Assembly: GCF_050303215.1 (NCBI RefSeq)
Contig: NZ_JBNLBH010000185.1
Span: 1-64,000 of the forward strand
Source: Haliangium sp050303215
GTDB taxonomy: Bacteria > Myxococcota_A > Polyangia > Haliangiales > Haliangiaceae
Reading direction: 5' to 3'
DNA length: 64,000 nucleotides
Position 1 is the first letter of the stretch. Each line of letters starts with the position of its first letter. Below, piece after piece: positions 34,001 to 47,710 of the stretch. A program made the position numbers and the translations under genes. Below the pieces are notes generated by a model. That model was not told the origin of the DNA. It saw only the letters and a program-made list of their open reading frames with translations, and made no database searches.

Positions 34001-34966
34001 TCACGGCTTCAGCACCACCCTGGCGGCTGCCGTAACCGCGTCGGGGGTGGCGCGCACGGTGGCGTAGGACTCTTGGGCCTTGACCGAAACGACGGTGAAG
34101 CGGCCGTCGGCGATGGCTTTGCCCTTGGCGTTGACCACTTGTCCGCTCCAGCCCTTGGCCACCCCGTGGGCGCTACCGCGGTTGATCGTGATGCGGGTCC
34201 CTTCGCCGGTGGCGCGGATGCCGATGACGCGCGCCCGCAGGCCATTTTCGGGCACGGCCACGACGGCGTCCTGCTCGGGCGGGGACTCGGACGGAGGCCG
34301 GCGCGGGGGGCGGCCGGTGCGGCGCGGCGGGCGGCGGCAGCGCCGGCCCCGGCAGCGCGCGCGCGGCGGCGGCGCGTCGTCGACCTCGGGGATCGCGGGC
34401 AGCTCGGGCACGAACGCCACCGCCTTGGGGAAGCCCGAGGACGAGGTCACCGCCCCGGGCCGAAACTGCAGCCGCACGGTGAAGTCGACCTCGTCGAGCC
34501 GGCGCTGGAGGTAGACGTGAATCAGGTACCGGCCCTTGTTCAGCTCGTACAGCGTGCGCTTCTTGGTGCGCTCGCCGGCGTCGTCTTCGGTGTTGTCGGC
34601 GCGCAGCAGCATACGCTGGCGCTCGTCATATACCTCGAAGGCCACGTCGAAAGGGTCGTCCTCGTCATCCAGCTCGGGCTCGTCCTGGAGCGCGACCGGG
34701 CTGTAGGCGAGGCGCACGTCGAGCTCGCCGGCCTGGGGCAGATCGACCGCGAGCCAGCGCGCGCGCCGGCGCTTTGGGTACGATAGCTCGCCATCGGCCT
34801 CGCCCTCGAAGTCCTCGTCGAACTCGACCGAAGTGGGGCTCTCCCAGCCCTTGACGTCATTGTTGCGGTAGCCGTCGTGGGTGGGGATCTGCCGACCGCC
34901 GCAGGCGCCGGCGGCGCCCGCGAGGGCCAGGGTAGCCACGAAGGCAGGCAAGACAGCGGCTCGCAT
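34001..34966 (-). CDS. Lipoprotein, unrecognised, with Arg/Pro-rich tract
   Basis: A 321-residue exported protein. ATG 34966 (eleven codons into the longest frame) begins MRAAVLPAFVATLALAGA, leading to a lipobox-like AGAC, so the cysteine at about 22 would be lipidated. Residues about 40-180 read as a beta domain, with WLAVDLPQAGELDVRLAY and FEVYDERQRMLLRA, similar in feel to pre-peptidase-type or fibre beta domains. A tract around 205-235 is strongly basic and Pro-rich. The C-terminus (RVIGIRATGEGTRITINRGSAHGVAKGW onwards) looks like a small OB/SH3-like domain. TATAGT at 34974-34979 supports this start. Function unknown. Confidence 0.78.
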   Translation of the reverse strand: MRAAVLPAFVATLALAGAAGACGGRQIPTHDGYRNNDVKGWESPTSVEFDEDFEGEADGELSYPKRRRARWLAVDLPQAGELDVRLAYSPVALQDEPELDDEDDPFDVAFEVYDERQRMLLRADNTEDDAGERTKKRTLYELNKGRYLIHVYLQRRLDEVDFTVRLQFRPGAVTSSSGFPKAVAFVPELPAIPEVDDAPPPRARCRGRRCRRPPRRTGRPPRRPPSESPPEQDAVVAVPENGLRARVIGIRATGEGTRITINRGSAHGVAKGWSGQVVNAKGKAIADGRFTVVSVKAQESYATVRATPDAVTAAARVVLKP

Positions 34967-34973
34967 GGGCGCT

Positions 34974-34979
34974 ACTATA
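34974..34979 (-). promoter_or_regulatory. -10 box TATAGT, seven bases before the lipoprotein start
   Basis: On the minus strand TGATATAGTAGCGCCC precedes the ATG at 34966. TATAGT is five of six to the sigma-70 -10 and lies seven bases from the start codon, implying a leaderless transcript. It supports the shorter start with the signal peptide. Confidence 0.6.
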
Positions 34980-35038
34980 TCACTGCTGTCGGTCACGGCG
35001 CAGATCGCGGCGGTCGTGACGCGTCGCCGGCGAGCGGG

Positions 35039-35995
<957 letters not shown>

Positions 35996-36031
35996 ACGGC
36001 AAGTATCCGCCGTCGACGCCGACGAGGCAAG

Positions 36032-37963
<1,932 letters not shown>

Positions 37964-38057
37964 GAGGGCTCGACCATATCCCGGATGCTCGGGCCCCGTC
38001 ACGGCGCCGGGCAGGGATCCGCGACGGACCCGCCCACCGCCTCAGTGCGCATAAAAT

Positions 38058-38087
38058 TTGTTCACCCACCGCTTCATGTTGTATAGT
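38058..38087 (+). promoter_or_regulatory. Sigma-70-type promoter before the small basic protein
   Basis: TTGTTC (38058-38063) and TATAGT (38082-38087), 18 bases apart, lie in an AT-richer patch of the intergenic region. The transcript would start near 38095 and have a leader of about 85 bases, which includes GTTTCGTGAAAGGTGACC. It is the clearest promoter in the chromosomal half. Confidence 0.65.
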
Positions 38088-38182
38088 TCCTGTAAGGGAG
38101 AATTCGGTTGTTTCGTGAAAGGTGACCATAGGTAGGAAGCTACGAAGACCTCCGACGAGTGCAGCATCCACGGAGTGACGAC

Positions 38183-38524
38183 ATGCAAGGCATCGCCACC
38201 GACGACATCTCGGGCATCTCCAGCGCCCACTTCCAAGATCGCATCCAGAGCCGGGCCCTCCCCGGAGACCTGCTCGGCTTCGTGCTCGACTACGGCACCG
38301 GATTCCACCGCCGGGGCCTCATCCACTACACCATCGTCGTCAAGGATCTGCCTCCTCCCATTCGCCGCGACGAGCGCGTCAAGCGCGCCATGGACTGGAT
38401 CGTTCTGGCCTCGGGCGAGGGCGTGCTGGTCACCTGCTACCGCCGCAAGCACGCGCTGCGCTACCTGCGCCGCAAGCCCAAGCGGCGGCTGAGCTGCGAC
38501 CGACGCCCGACCCGAATCCACTGA
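38183..38524 (+). CDS. Small basic protein, unrecognised
   Basis: A 113-residue protein with no secure family. It begins MQGIATDDISGISSAHF; the middle has FVLDYGTGFHRRGLIHYTIVV, a beta pattern. The C-terminus is strongly basic: WIVLASGEGVLVTCYRRKHALRYLRRKPKRRL. GGAG lies eight bases before the chosen ATG, and 38058-38087 is its promoter. The basic tail resembles small toxins and nucleic-acid-binding proteins of the DUF4258 kind, but the fit is loose. A tandem repeat follows its stop. Confidence 0.6.
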   Translation: MQGIATDDISGISSAHFQDRIQSRALPGDLLGFVLDYGTGFHRRGLIHYTIVVKDLPPPIRRDERVKRAMDWIVLASGEGVLVTCYRRKHALRYLRRKPKRRLSCDRRPTRIH

Positions 38525-38583
38525 CGAGGGTCCTGGCGAGGGTCCTGGCGAGGGTCCTGACGACGGTCCTGGCGACGGTCTGG
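38525..38583 (+). repeat. 12-bp tandem repeat, about five copies
   Basis: Units of the form CGAGGGTCCTGG run without gaps from 38525 to 38583, the last one a base short and the last two carrying CGACGG. They lie between the convergent small basic gene and the TonB-dependent receptor gene. No spacer-repeat structure is present, so it is a simple minisatellite and not a CRISPR array. Confidence 0.85.
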
Positions 38584-38616
38584 CACCGGCCAGCGCCGCG
38601 TCGGCTCAGAACTGCC

Positions 38617-41352
38617 TCAGAACTCCCCCCGCACTCCGATCAGGGGCAGGAACAGGGGCACGTAGTCGCGCTCCTGGCGGCCGGTCTCGGCGTCGACCGA
38701 GTAGCCGATGGTCTCCCACTGGAAGGAGGCGTTGAAGAAGTCCACGTAGAAGTCGAAGTACCAGGTGTCGAACACCTCGCGCTTCTGGATGCGGGCGTCG
38801 ATGCGCCAGTACGCGGGCAGGCGAGCCGCGTTGGGCGGGCCGCGGCGGCCCTCGAAATATGGCGCCGAGAACTCGTCCTGGCAGCGATCGACCACCAGCG
38901 GGGTGTAGGGCCGGCCGGTGTTCACGTGCAGCACCACGCCCAGGGTCCAGTTGCGGCCCACCTCCCACGACAGCACGGTGTTGAGCACGTGGGTCTGGTC
39001 GAAGTCGAAGGGCAGGGTGCCCACCCCGGGGATGGAGCGCTCGCTGCGGGACAGCGCGTAGGACACCCAGCCGAAAACCGCGTTGCCCAGGCGTCGGCGC
39101 ACGAGCAGCTCGGCGCCGTAGCTGCGACCATCGATGTCCCGGGGCAGGGTGTCGTCCGTGGCCTCGTCACCGTCGCAGGGGGTGAGGTCTGGCCGCAGCG
39201 GCTTGTTGATCAGGCTGAAGTCGATGGCCTGGAACAGGTCGTGATAGAAGCCGGTGAGGGCAACCTCGAAGTCGCCGGGCAGGCGCACCTCGACCCCGGT
39301 CTGGGCCTGCCACGTTCGGCTCAGGCCGAACGCCAACCCCGGCCCTTCGTAGGCCGGAATGGGGCCGAACACGATCGGCGGCTCCACGAACGAGAACCGC
39401 GACGGCCCGGTGTACAGGCCCGCCGAGGCCTTGAGCGAGGCTCGCTGGTGGACCTGCCACGACGCCGCCATGCGCGGCTGTAGGCTGGTCTCGTGGTCGC
39501 TGCGGTTCGAGCCCTGGTAGCGGTAGTGATCCAGGCGCAGGCTGGGGTTGAGCAGCACCGGCCCGAGCTGCCACTCGGCCGCGGTCCAGAACCCCAGGGT
39601 CAGCCCGCTGTCGACGTCGGTGTCCACCTCGTCCAGGTCGTCGCCCAGATCGAGGCCGAAGTCCTGCACCAGCGCGTCGCCGCCGACCTCGACCTCGAGC
39701 CCGCGCATCGGCTCCCATCCCCCTTGCAGGTAGGGCCGCAGCCGCCACATCGTGGCCCGACCGGCGTCTCCCATCATCTCCCCGTCACCGTCGTCCACCT
39801 CCGGCGGCGGAGGCAGGAAGAACTCATAACCGCCCTGCACCCCGGCCGTGAGCCACAGCGAGCCCTGGGCCCGGCGATAGCGCAGATCGGCGCTGTGGAA
39901 GCCGAGCCGGAGCACGCTCTCGTCCCCGCTCTCGGGGTCCTCCTCGCCGACCGCGTCCTGGGCCCCGAGCACGGTCAGCGACAGCTTGCCGCCGTCGCCG
40001 AAGCGGTGCGCCACCCGGGTCTGGTAGTCCCAATAACGGAACACCGTGTTGGCGCTCAGGCCCTCGATGATGTAGCCCAGGGTGCCGTAGCGGGCCGCCG
40101 CCACCACCTCGGTGCTCTCGCCCACCGGCTGGGCGCGGAACAGGCTGGTCTCGATGAGCGACAGATCCGCGACCCAGCGCGGCTCGTCCGCCTTGGCCGT
40201 GGTGGCCGCGATCCGCCCGCCCGGGAAGCGCCCGTGCTCGGCCGAATAGCCCCCGGGCTGGAAGGTGATCTCGTCGACGAAGCGGCCGTGGACGACCGCG
40301 TTGCCGAACAGCAGGTGATACAGCATCGGCACCGGGATGCCGTCGATTTCGTACATCGAGTCCCCCGGCAGCGAGCCGCGCACGATCGGGTAGCCCAGGC
40401 CCGAGGCCGACGACGCCACCCCCGGCAGCAGCATGGCCACCCGGATGGGATCGCCCAGCGTGCCCGGGATGGTCCGGATCTCGTCATCGGCGAGCGAGGT
40501 GCGGGCGACCTCGGCGCGCCCCTCCGAGCCCCACACGATGGTGCTGTAGCGGGACCGGCGGTGGCGGCGCACGTAGTACTTGAGCGTGACCTCCTCGCCC
40601 TCTTCGAGCCGCTCGGTGGCCTCGAAGGGGTAGAAGCCGGGCGGGCGGATCACCAGCGCGTACGCTCCCGGCGGCCCCTCCAACTCGAACTGCCCGGCCT
40701 CGTCCGTGAGCAGCACCTGGTCGCGGTCGAGCACGTACACCTCGACCCCGGCCAGGGGCCGACCGCGGCCGCGCTCGTACACCGCGGCCCGGATCTTGAC
40801 CGCCTCGCGCTCGTCCACGGGGCACGACGCGTCGGCGCAGCCCTCGCGCAGGGTGCGGGCCACGGTCTCCTTCTCCGGGATGCGGAAGCGGAAGGTGTAG
40901 CGGATCTGGATGGGCGTGGGCACGCCGGCCACCCGGGCCGGGGAGAAGCGCAGCATGCGCGCCGCCCGCACCGCCTCCTCGTCGAAGCCGTGGCCCGCGG
41001 GCGTGTCCACGCCGACCTCCTCGACCCGACCCTCGGCGTCCACGGTCAACAGCAGCACCACGTCAGCTTCGAGCTGCGCCTCCCAGGCGTCGGCGGGGTA
41101 GCGCGGCTGGGCGTCCTGGAGCAGGCGCGGGCGGTCGATTTGGGTAGGCGCCGGCTGAGTAGGCGCCGGCGACGATACGTCGGGCTGGGCCGGTGAGGGC
41201 CCCGGGGTCGGGCCGGCCGGCGCGGGCGCCGCAGTCGCGCCCTCGGGACCGGACGCGGGCGGCACCTCCTGCGCTTGCGCGCGCGCGGTAGCCGGCGCGA
41301 GCGCGAGCGCGAGCGTCGTGAGCAGGGCAGGGGGCAGTCTAGTTGCGGACAT
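38617..41352 (-). CDS. TonB-dependent outer-membrane receptor carrying its own TonB C-terminal domain
   Basis: A 911-residue receptor. A signal peptide (about 1-26, ending ATARAQA) is followed by a Pro/Ala linker and then a TonB C-terminal-type domain at about 70-150: LLQDAQPRYPADAW, LTVDAEGRVEEV, FDEEAVRAARMLRFSPAR. Next come a carboxypeptidase-regulatory-like domain (about 185-255, GRPLAGVEVYVLDRDQVLLTDEAGQFELEG), a plug (about 290-400, with IVRGSLPGDSMYEIDGIPVPMLYHLLFGN) and a beta-barrel to the C-terminal F. ATG 41352 is chosen because the signal peptide starts there; the longer frame runs back into the TonB gene. It overlaps the TonB gene by 14 bases, so the two are translated together. 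The ligand is unknown. Confidence 0.9.
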   Translation of the reverse strand: MSATRLPPALLTTLALALAPATARAQAQEVPPASGPEGATAAPAPAGPTPGPSPAQPDVSSPAPTQPAPTQIDRPRLLQDAQPRYPADAWEAQLEADVVLLLTVDAEGRVEEVGVDTPAGHGFDEEAVRAARMLRFSPARVAGVPTPIQIRYTFRFRIPEKETVARTLREGCADASCPVDEREAVKIRAAVYERGRGRPLAGVEVYVLDRDQVLLTDEAGQFELEGPPGAYALVIRPPGFYPFEATERLEEGEEVTLKYYVRRHRRSRYSTIVWGSEGRAEVARTSLADDEIRTIPGTLGDPIRVAMLLPGVASSASGLGYPIVRGSLPGDSMYEIDGIPVPMLYHLLFGNAVVHGRFVDEITFQPGGYSAEHGRFPGGRIAATTAKADEPRWVADLSLIETSLFRAQPVGESTEVVAAARYGTLGYIIEGLSANTVFRYWDYQTRVAHRFGDGGKLSLTVLGAQDAVGEEDPESGDESVLRLGFHSADLRYRRAQGSLWLTAGVQGGYEFFLPPPPEVDDGDGEMMGDAGRATMWRLRPYLQGGWEPMRGLEVEVGGDALVQDFGLDLGDDLDEVDTDVDSGLTLGFWTAAEWQLGPVLLNPSLRLDHYRYQGSNRSDHETSLQPRMAASWQVHQRASLKASAGLYTGPSRFSFVEPPIVFGPIPAYEGPGLAFGLSRTWQAQTGVEVRLPGDFEVALTGFYHDLFQAIDFSLINKPLRPDLTPCDGDEATDDTLPRDIDGRSYGAELLVRRRLGNAVFGWVSYALSRSERSIPGVGTLPFDFDQTHVLNTVLSWEVGRNWTLGVVLHVNTGRPYTPLVVDRCQDEFSAPYFEGRRGPPNAARLPAYWRIDARIQKREVFDTWYFDFYVDFFNASFQWETIGYSVDAETGRQERDYVPLFLPLIGVRGEF

Positions 41353-42187
41353 AGTAGTGCACCGTCCAGTCGATGCGCGCGGCCACCGGGCGGGTCCCGG
41401 CGCGGGCGGGGCGGAAGCGCAGCTTTTGGGCGTAGCGCCGGGCTGACGCGGCGAAGCCTCCGCTCTCGGGCGCCTCCAGCACGAGCACCCGGCGGACCAC
41501 GCCGTCGGCGTCGATGACCAGGCGCAGCACGACCACGGCCTCGCGGCCCTCGCGCCGGGCCAGGGGCGGATACTCCGGCTCGAAGTCATTGTCGTTGAGC
41601 GGTTCGGGCATGGCCGTGACCTGCCAATCCCGGCTCACGGCCACGCCCACCGCGCCCTGATTGGCCAGCGGCCCGGGCGCGCCCCGGCCGATGCCGGCGC
41701 CACCTCGTCCGCCCCCGCGTCCGGCCAGCACCGGCACGCTGCCGACCCCGCTCGAGGTGGTCACGTACTCGCTGGTGCCGGTCCCCACCGTGGTCGCCAT
41801 ATCCACCACCGGCAGCGGGATCGTGGGCGCCGGCACCGCCTCGGTGTCGGGCGGGGCCTCGCGCTCACCCGACTCGTCCAGGGCGTCTTCCTGAAACGGC
41901 TTGGGCTCCTCCACCTTCACCATCTTGGCCGTCTCGGGCATTCGCTCCGGGCGACGCTCGCGCGGCACCTCGGGCGGGGTCGGCGGTTCCGGCTCCGGCG
42001 GCGGCGGCTCCGGCGGCGGCGGGACCTCCAGCGCCTTGGCCGGCGGTGGGGCGGGCACGATCTCGATCTCGATGATCTCGGGCAGGTGTTCGATCACGCG
42101 CGTGGTCGCGAGCGCGGCCAAGATCCCCCCGATCACCACGTGCAGCGCGATCGACGCGCCGAAGGTCTTGAGCTTGTCGCGCAGCAA
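41339..42187 (-). CDS. TonB family protein
   Basis: A 282-residue TonB-like protein that passes energy from the inner membrane to the receptor. One N-terminal span (about 10-28, SIALHVVIGGILAALATT) leads to the periplasmic Pro/Glu-rich linker (about 40-75, PPPPEPPPPEPEPP-type) and a C-terminal TonB domain (about 195-282): PLNDNDFEPEYPPLARREGREA, VVLRLVIDADGVVRRV, FAASARRYAQKLRFRPAR. The start is TTG at 42187, with TAGACT nine bases before it as a possible -10. No ExbB or ExbD gene is near; shared ExbBD from elsewhere is assumed. It overlaps the receptor gene, which gives a self-contained import pair. Confidence 0.9.
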   Translation of the reverse strand: MLRDKLKTFGASIALHVVIGGILAALATTRVIEHLPEIIEIEIVPAPPPAKALEVPPPPEPPPPEPEPPTPPEVPRERRPERMPETAKMVKVEEPKPFQEDALDESGEREAPPDTEAVPAPTIPLPVVDMATTVGTGTSEYVTTSSGVGSVPVLAGRGGGRGGAGIGRGAPGPLANQGAVGVAVSRDWQVTAMPEPLNDNDFEPEYPPLARREGREAVVVLRLVIDADGVVRRVLVLEAPESGGFAASARRYAQKLRFRPARAGTRPVAARIDWTVHYYVRN

Positions 42188-42334
42188 CGGGCCGGCAGTC
42201 TATCCCGGAACCCCGCCCGGCGGCCGCCGCCCAGGTCACATCACGGATCGGCGAGCGCGTCCACGGCCCGCCGGGCCGCCGCGACGACGCCCACAGGTCC
42301 GCCCACGCGGGCCGCCGACCCCACCCACGGCGGC

Positions 42335-45253
<2,919 letters not shown>

Positions 45254-45254
45254 G

Positions 45255-45959
45255 TCAGTCCCGCTTGAGCCGGTGTTTGAGCAGCACCCACATGGCCTCG
45301 ATGCCGTCGGTCCAGCGCACCTTCTTGCCCGCCACCAGGTCCCGGGCCGTGTACGCGATCGGCACCTCCACCACCTTGATCTGCCGATTGCCCAGCTTGG
45401 CCGTCACCTCGGGGCAGAACTCGAAGCCCGTGCAGCGCAGCTCCAGCGAACGGAGCAGGTCGGTGCGAAAGGCCTTGAAACAGGTGGCCTCATCCGTGAT
45501 CGACATCCCGAACAGCCAGTTGGCAGACGTGGTGAGCACCTTGTTGGCGATGAAGTTGGGCAGCCGCATCCCGTCCGGGCGCCAGCGCTGCAGGAAGCGC
45601 GACCCGTACACCACGTCGGCGCCGGCGGCCAGCGCCTGCAAGATGGCCGGATAGTCGCTCACCTCGTACTCCAGGTCCGCGTCCTGGATGAGGCAGTAGT
45701 CGCCCTTGGCCTCGGCCAGAGCGGTGCGGATGGCCGCGCCCTTGCCCCGGTTCTTCTCATGCCGGACCAGGCGCACCCGCTCGTCCTCGGCCGCGGCCGC
45801 CTCGATCAGGGCCGCGGTGCCGTCGGTCGAGCCATCGTCACATACGATGATCTCCTTGTCGAAGCCGAACGACTCAGTGTCCACCTGGCGCACGCGCCGC
45901 AACACCTCGGCGATCGTCGCCTCCTCGTGGTAGGCCGGGATCAGGACGGAGAGCAGCAT
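45255..45959 (-). CDS. Glycosyltransferase family 2, dolichol-phosphate-mannose-synthase-like
   Basis: A 234-residue GT2 enzyme that moves a sugar from a nucleotide donor, probably to a polyprenyl phosphate. It opens LLSVLIPAYHEEATIAEVL, then has the CDDGSTDGTAAL nucleotide-binding segment, HEKNRGKGAAIRTAL and the metal-binding DADLEY. After that come YGSRFLQ and a C-terminal DEATCFKAFRTDLL / FEFCPEVTAKL pattern typical of DPMS-like enzymes, without a membrane span. TACAGA nine bases before the ATG is a possible -10. Its stop lies one base from the start of the sulfatase-like gene, suggesting joint action on a lipid-linked envelope glycan. Confidence 0.9.
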   Translation of the reverse strand: MLLSVLIPAYHEEATIAEVLRRVRQVDTESFGFDKEIIVCDDGSTDGTAALIEAAAAEDERVRLVRHEKNRGKGAAIRTALAEAKGDYCLIQDADLEYEVSDYPAILQALAAGADVVYGSRFLQRWRPDGMRLPNFIANKVLTTSANWLFGMSITDEATCFKAFRTDLLRSLELRCTGFEFCPEVTAKLGNRQIKVVEVPIAYTARDLVAGKKVRWTDGIEAMWVLLKHRLKRD

Positions 45960-46120
45960 GGAAGGCCGTCTGTACCATCAATGCCCGAGCCCCGCAAAGG
46001 GCCCCCGCGGCCGCGACGCCCGAGTCCCGCCCGAGGCCCGTCGTGGCCGCCCCCGAGCTTCGTAAACGCGCCCGTGGGCAGGTGACCCCCCGGCCCGATC
46101 CGGGGTAGGGTCTCGGCCTC

Positions 46121-47659
46121 GTGAGCGCGCGACTGCGAAGCGCCGGTCTGTGGATCGCCATCGCCTGGCTGTACCTGTACTCGTTCCCGTACTTCCCCGC
46201 GATCCACAGCGCCAACGAGCTGCCGCGGGTGTATCTCACCTGGGCCATGGCCGAGGAGGGCCGCTTCGCCATCGACACCGGGGTCGAGCGCTGGGGCACG
46301 ACCGTGGACGTCTCTCCGGTGGGCGATCACGTCTTTTCCAACAAGGCCCCGGGCTCCTCCTTCCTGGCCGTGCCTGCCTACCTCGTCCTGGCCGCGGGCA
46401 AGGCCGCCGCCGGGGCCGGCGAGCCCACCTTGGCCGAGATGGTCTGGGTGTGTCGGGTCTTCACCGGCGTGATCCCCAGCCTGCTGTTCCTGCTCCTGTT
46501 GGCCCGCTTCCTGCGCCGCTTCGCCGCCGCCGGCGGCGACGACGATGACCACGCCGGCGCCGACGGCACCCGCCTGGCCGTGCTCGGCTACGCCCTGGGC
46601 AGCATGGCCATGACCTACTCGGTCCTGTTCATCGCCCACCAGCTCTCGGCCGTGTGCATCGGCACCGCCTACATCGTGATCACCCAGGTGGTCGAAGACC
46701 GCCGCGACTCCCGCTGGCTGCTCGCAGCCGGCGCCGCCGCCGGGTGCGCGCCCCTGGTCGACTACCAGGCCGCCTTCGCCGGCGTGCCCCTGGCCGCCTA
46801 CCTGATCTGGAAGCTCGTGGCCGCCCGCCGCCCCCTCGGCGTCCTGTGGGCCGCGCTCGGCTCGATCCCGCCCGTGGCCCTGCTGCTGTACTACCACTGG
46901 CGGGCCTTTGGCAGCCCCTTCAAGACCGGCTACGACTTCTCCCAGACCTTCGCCCACTTCCACCAGCAGGGCTTCTTGGGCATGACCGGCCCGACCTGGA
47001 AGGCCTTCGTCGGCTCCACCCTCACCCCTGACAACGGCCTGTTCTTCCTCTGCCCCATGCTGGTCCTGATCGCGCCCGGCGTGCTCGTGCTGTGGCGGCG
47101 CGGCCGCCGCGACCACGCCCTGCTCAGCGCCGCCGTGGTGCTCATCTACCTGGCCTTCATCTCCTCCATCACCTTCTGGCGCGGCGGCTGGCAGATGGGC
47201 CCCCGCTACATCACCGCCATGCTGCCCTTTGCCATGGTGCCCGTGGCCGCGGCTCTGGGGGCGGCCGCCCGGCGCTGGACCACCCGCGCCGGCGCCGTGG
47301 CCGTGGTCGTGCCCGGCGTCGTCATCTACGCCCTGTCGTGCGCCCTGTTCCCGCACTTCCCCGAAACATTCAAGAACCCCGTCTTCGAGCTCACGCTCCG
47401 CCTGCTGGGCGACGGCCTGGCTCCGTACAACCTCGGCACCCTCGTCGGCCTGACCGGCCTGGCCAGCCTGCTCCCCTACCTGGCCGTGCTCGCCGCCGCC
47501 ATTTGGACCTGCGCCGCGCCGGCCCGGCGCCACCTCCGCGCCGCCGTCGTCGGCCTCACCGCCGCCGCCCTGATTCTGGCCCTGTACAGCCTCGCCCCCG
47601 GCGGCGGCGCCCGGGCCGAGCGCGCCTATCAGTGGGTACGCACCACCTTCCCGCGCTGA
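46121..47659 (+). CDS. Polytopic membrane protein, probable GT-C-type glycosyltransferase
   Basis: A 512-residue inner-membrane protein with about ten to twelve spans. The first outer loop (about 35-70) has the acidic run of GT-C enzymes (RVYLTWAMAEEGRFAIDTG), including the D/E pair after the first span. Further marks are HVFSNKAPGSSFLAVPAYLVL, FKTGYDFSQTF and the MGPRYITAMLPFAMVP segment. It probably uses a polyprenyl-phosphate sugar of the kind the divergent GT2 enzyme would make. GTG 46121 is nine bases after TAGGGT. Function as a mannosyl- or arabinosyl-type transferase is inference. Confidence 0.7.
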   Translation: MSARLRSAGLWIAIAWLYLYSFPYFPAIHSANELPRVYLTWAMAEEGRFAIDTGVERWGTTVDVSPVGDHVFSNKAPGSSFLAVPAYLVLAAGKAAAGAGEPTLAEMVWVCRVFTGVIPSLLFLLLLARFLRRFAAAGGDDDDHAGADGTRLAVLGYALGSMAMTYSVLFIAHQLSAVCIGTAYIVITQVVEDRRDSRWLLAAGAAAGCAPLVDYQAAFAGVPLAAYLIWKLVAARRPLGVLWAALGSIPPVALLLYYHWRAFGSPFKTGYDFSQTFAHFHQQGFLGMTGPTWKAFVGSTLTPDNGLFFLCPMLVLIAPGVLVLWRRGRRDHALLSAAVVLIYLAFISSITFWRGGWQMGPRYITAMLPFAMVPVAAALGAAARRWTTRAGAVAVVVPGVVIYALSCALFPHFPETFKNPVFELTLRLLGDGLAPYNLGTLVGLTGLASLLPYLAVLAAAIWTCAAPARRHLRAAVVGLTAAALILALYSLAPGGGARAERAYQWVRTTFPR

Positions 47660-47710
47660 CCACCTCGCCGGCACGCGATGAGCCGCGCGAGCGCTGTCAC
47701 GGCGCTGGCG

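Noticed and set aside
38525..38583. Short regular repeat as a CRISPR array
   Set aside because: Units are 12 bases without unique spacers and no cas genes are near.
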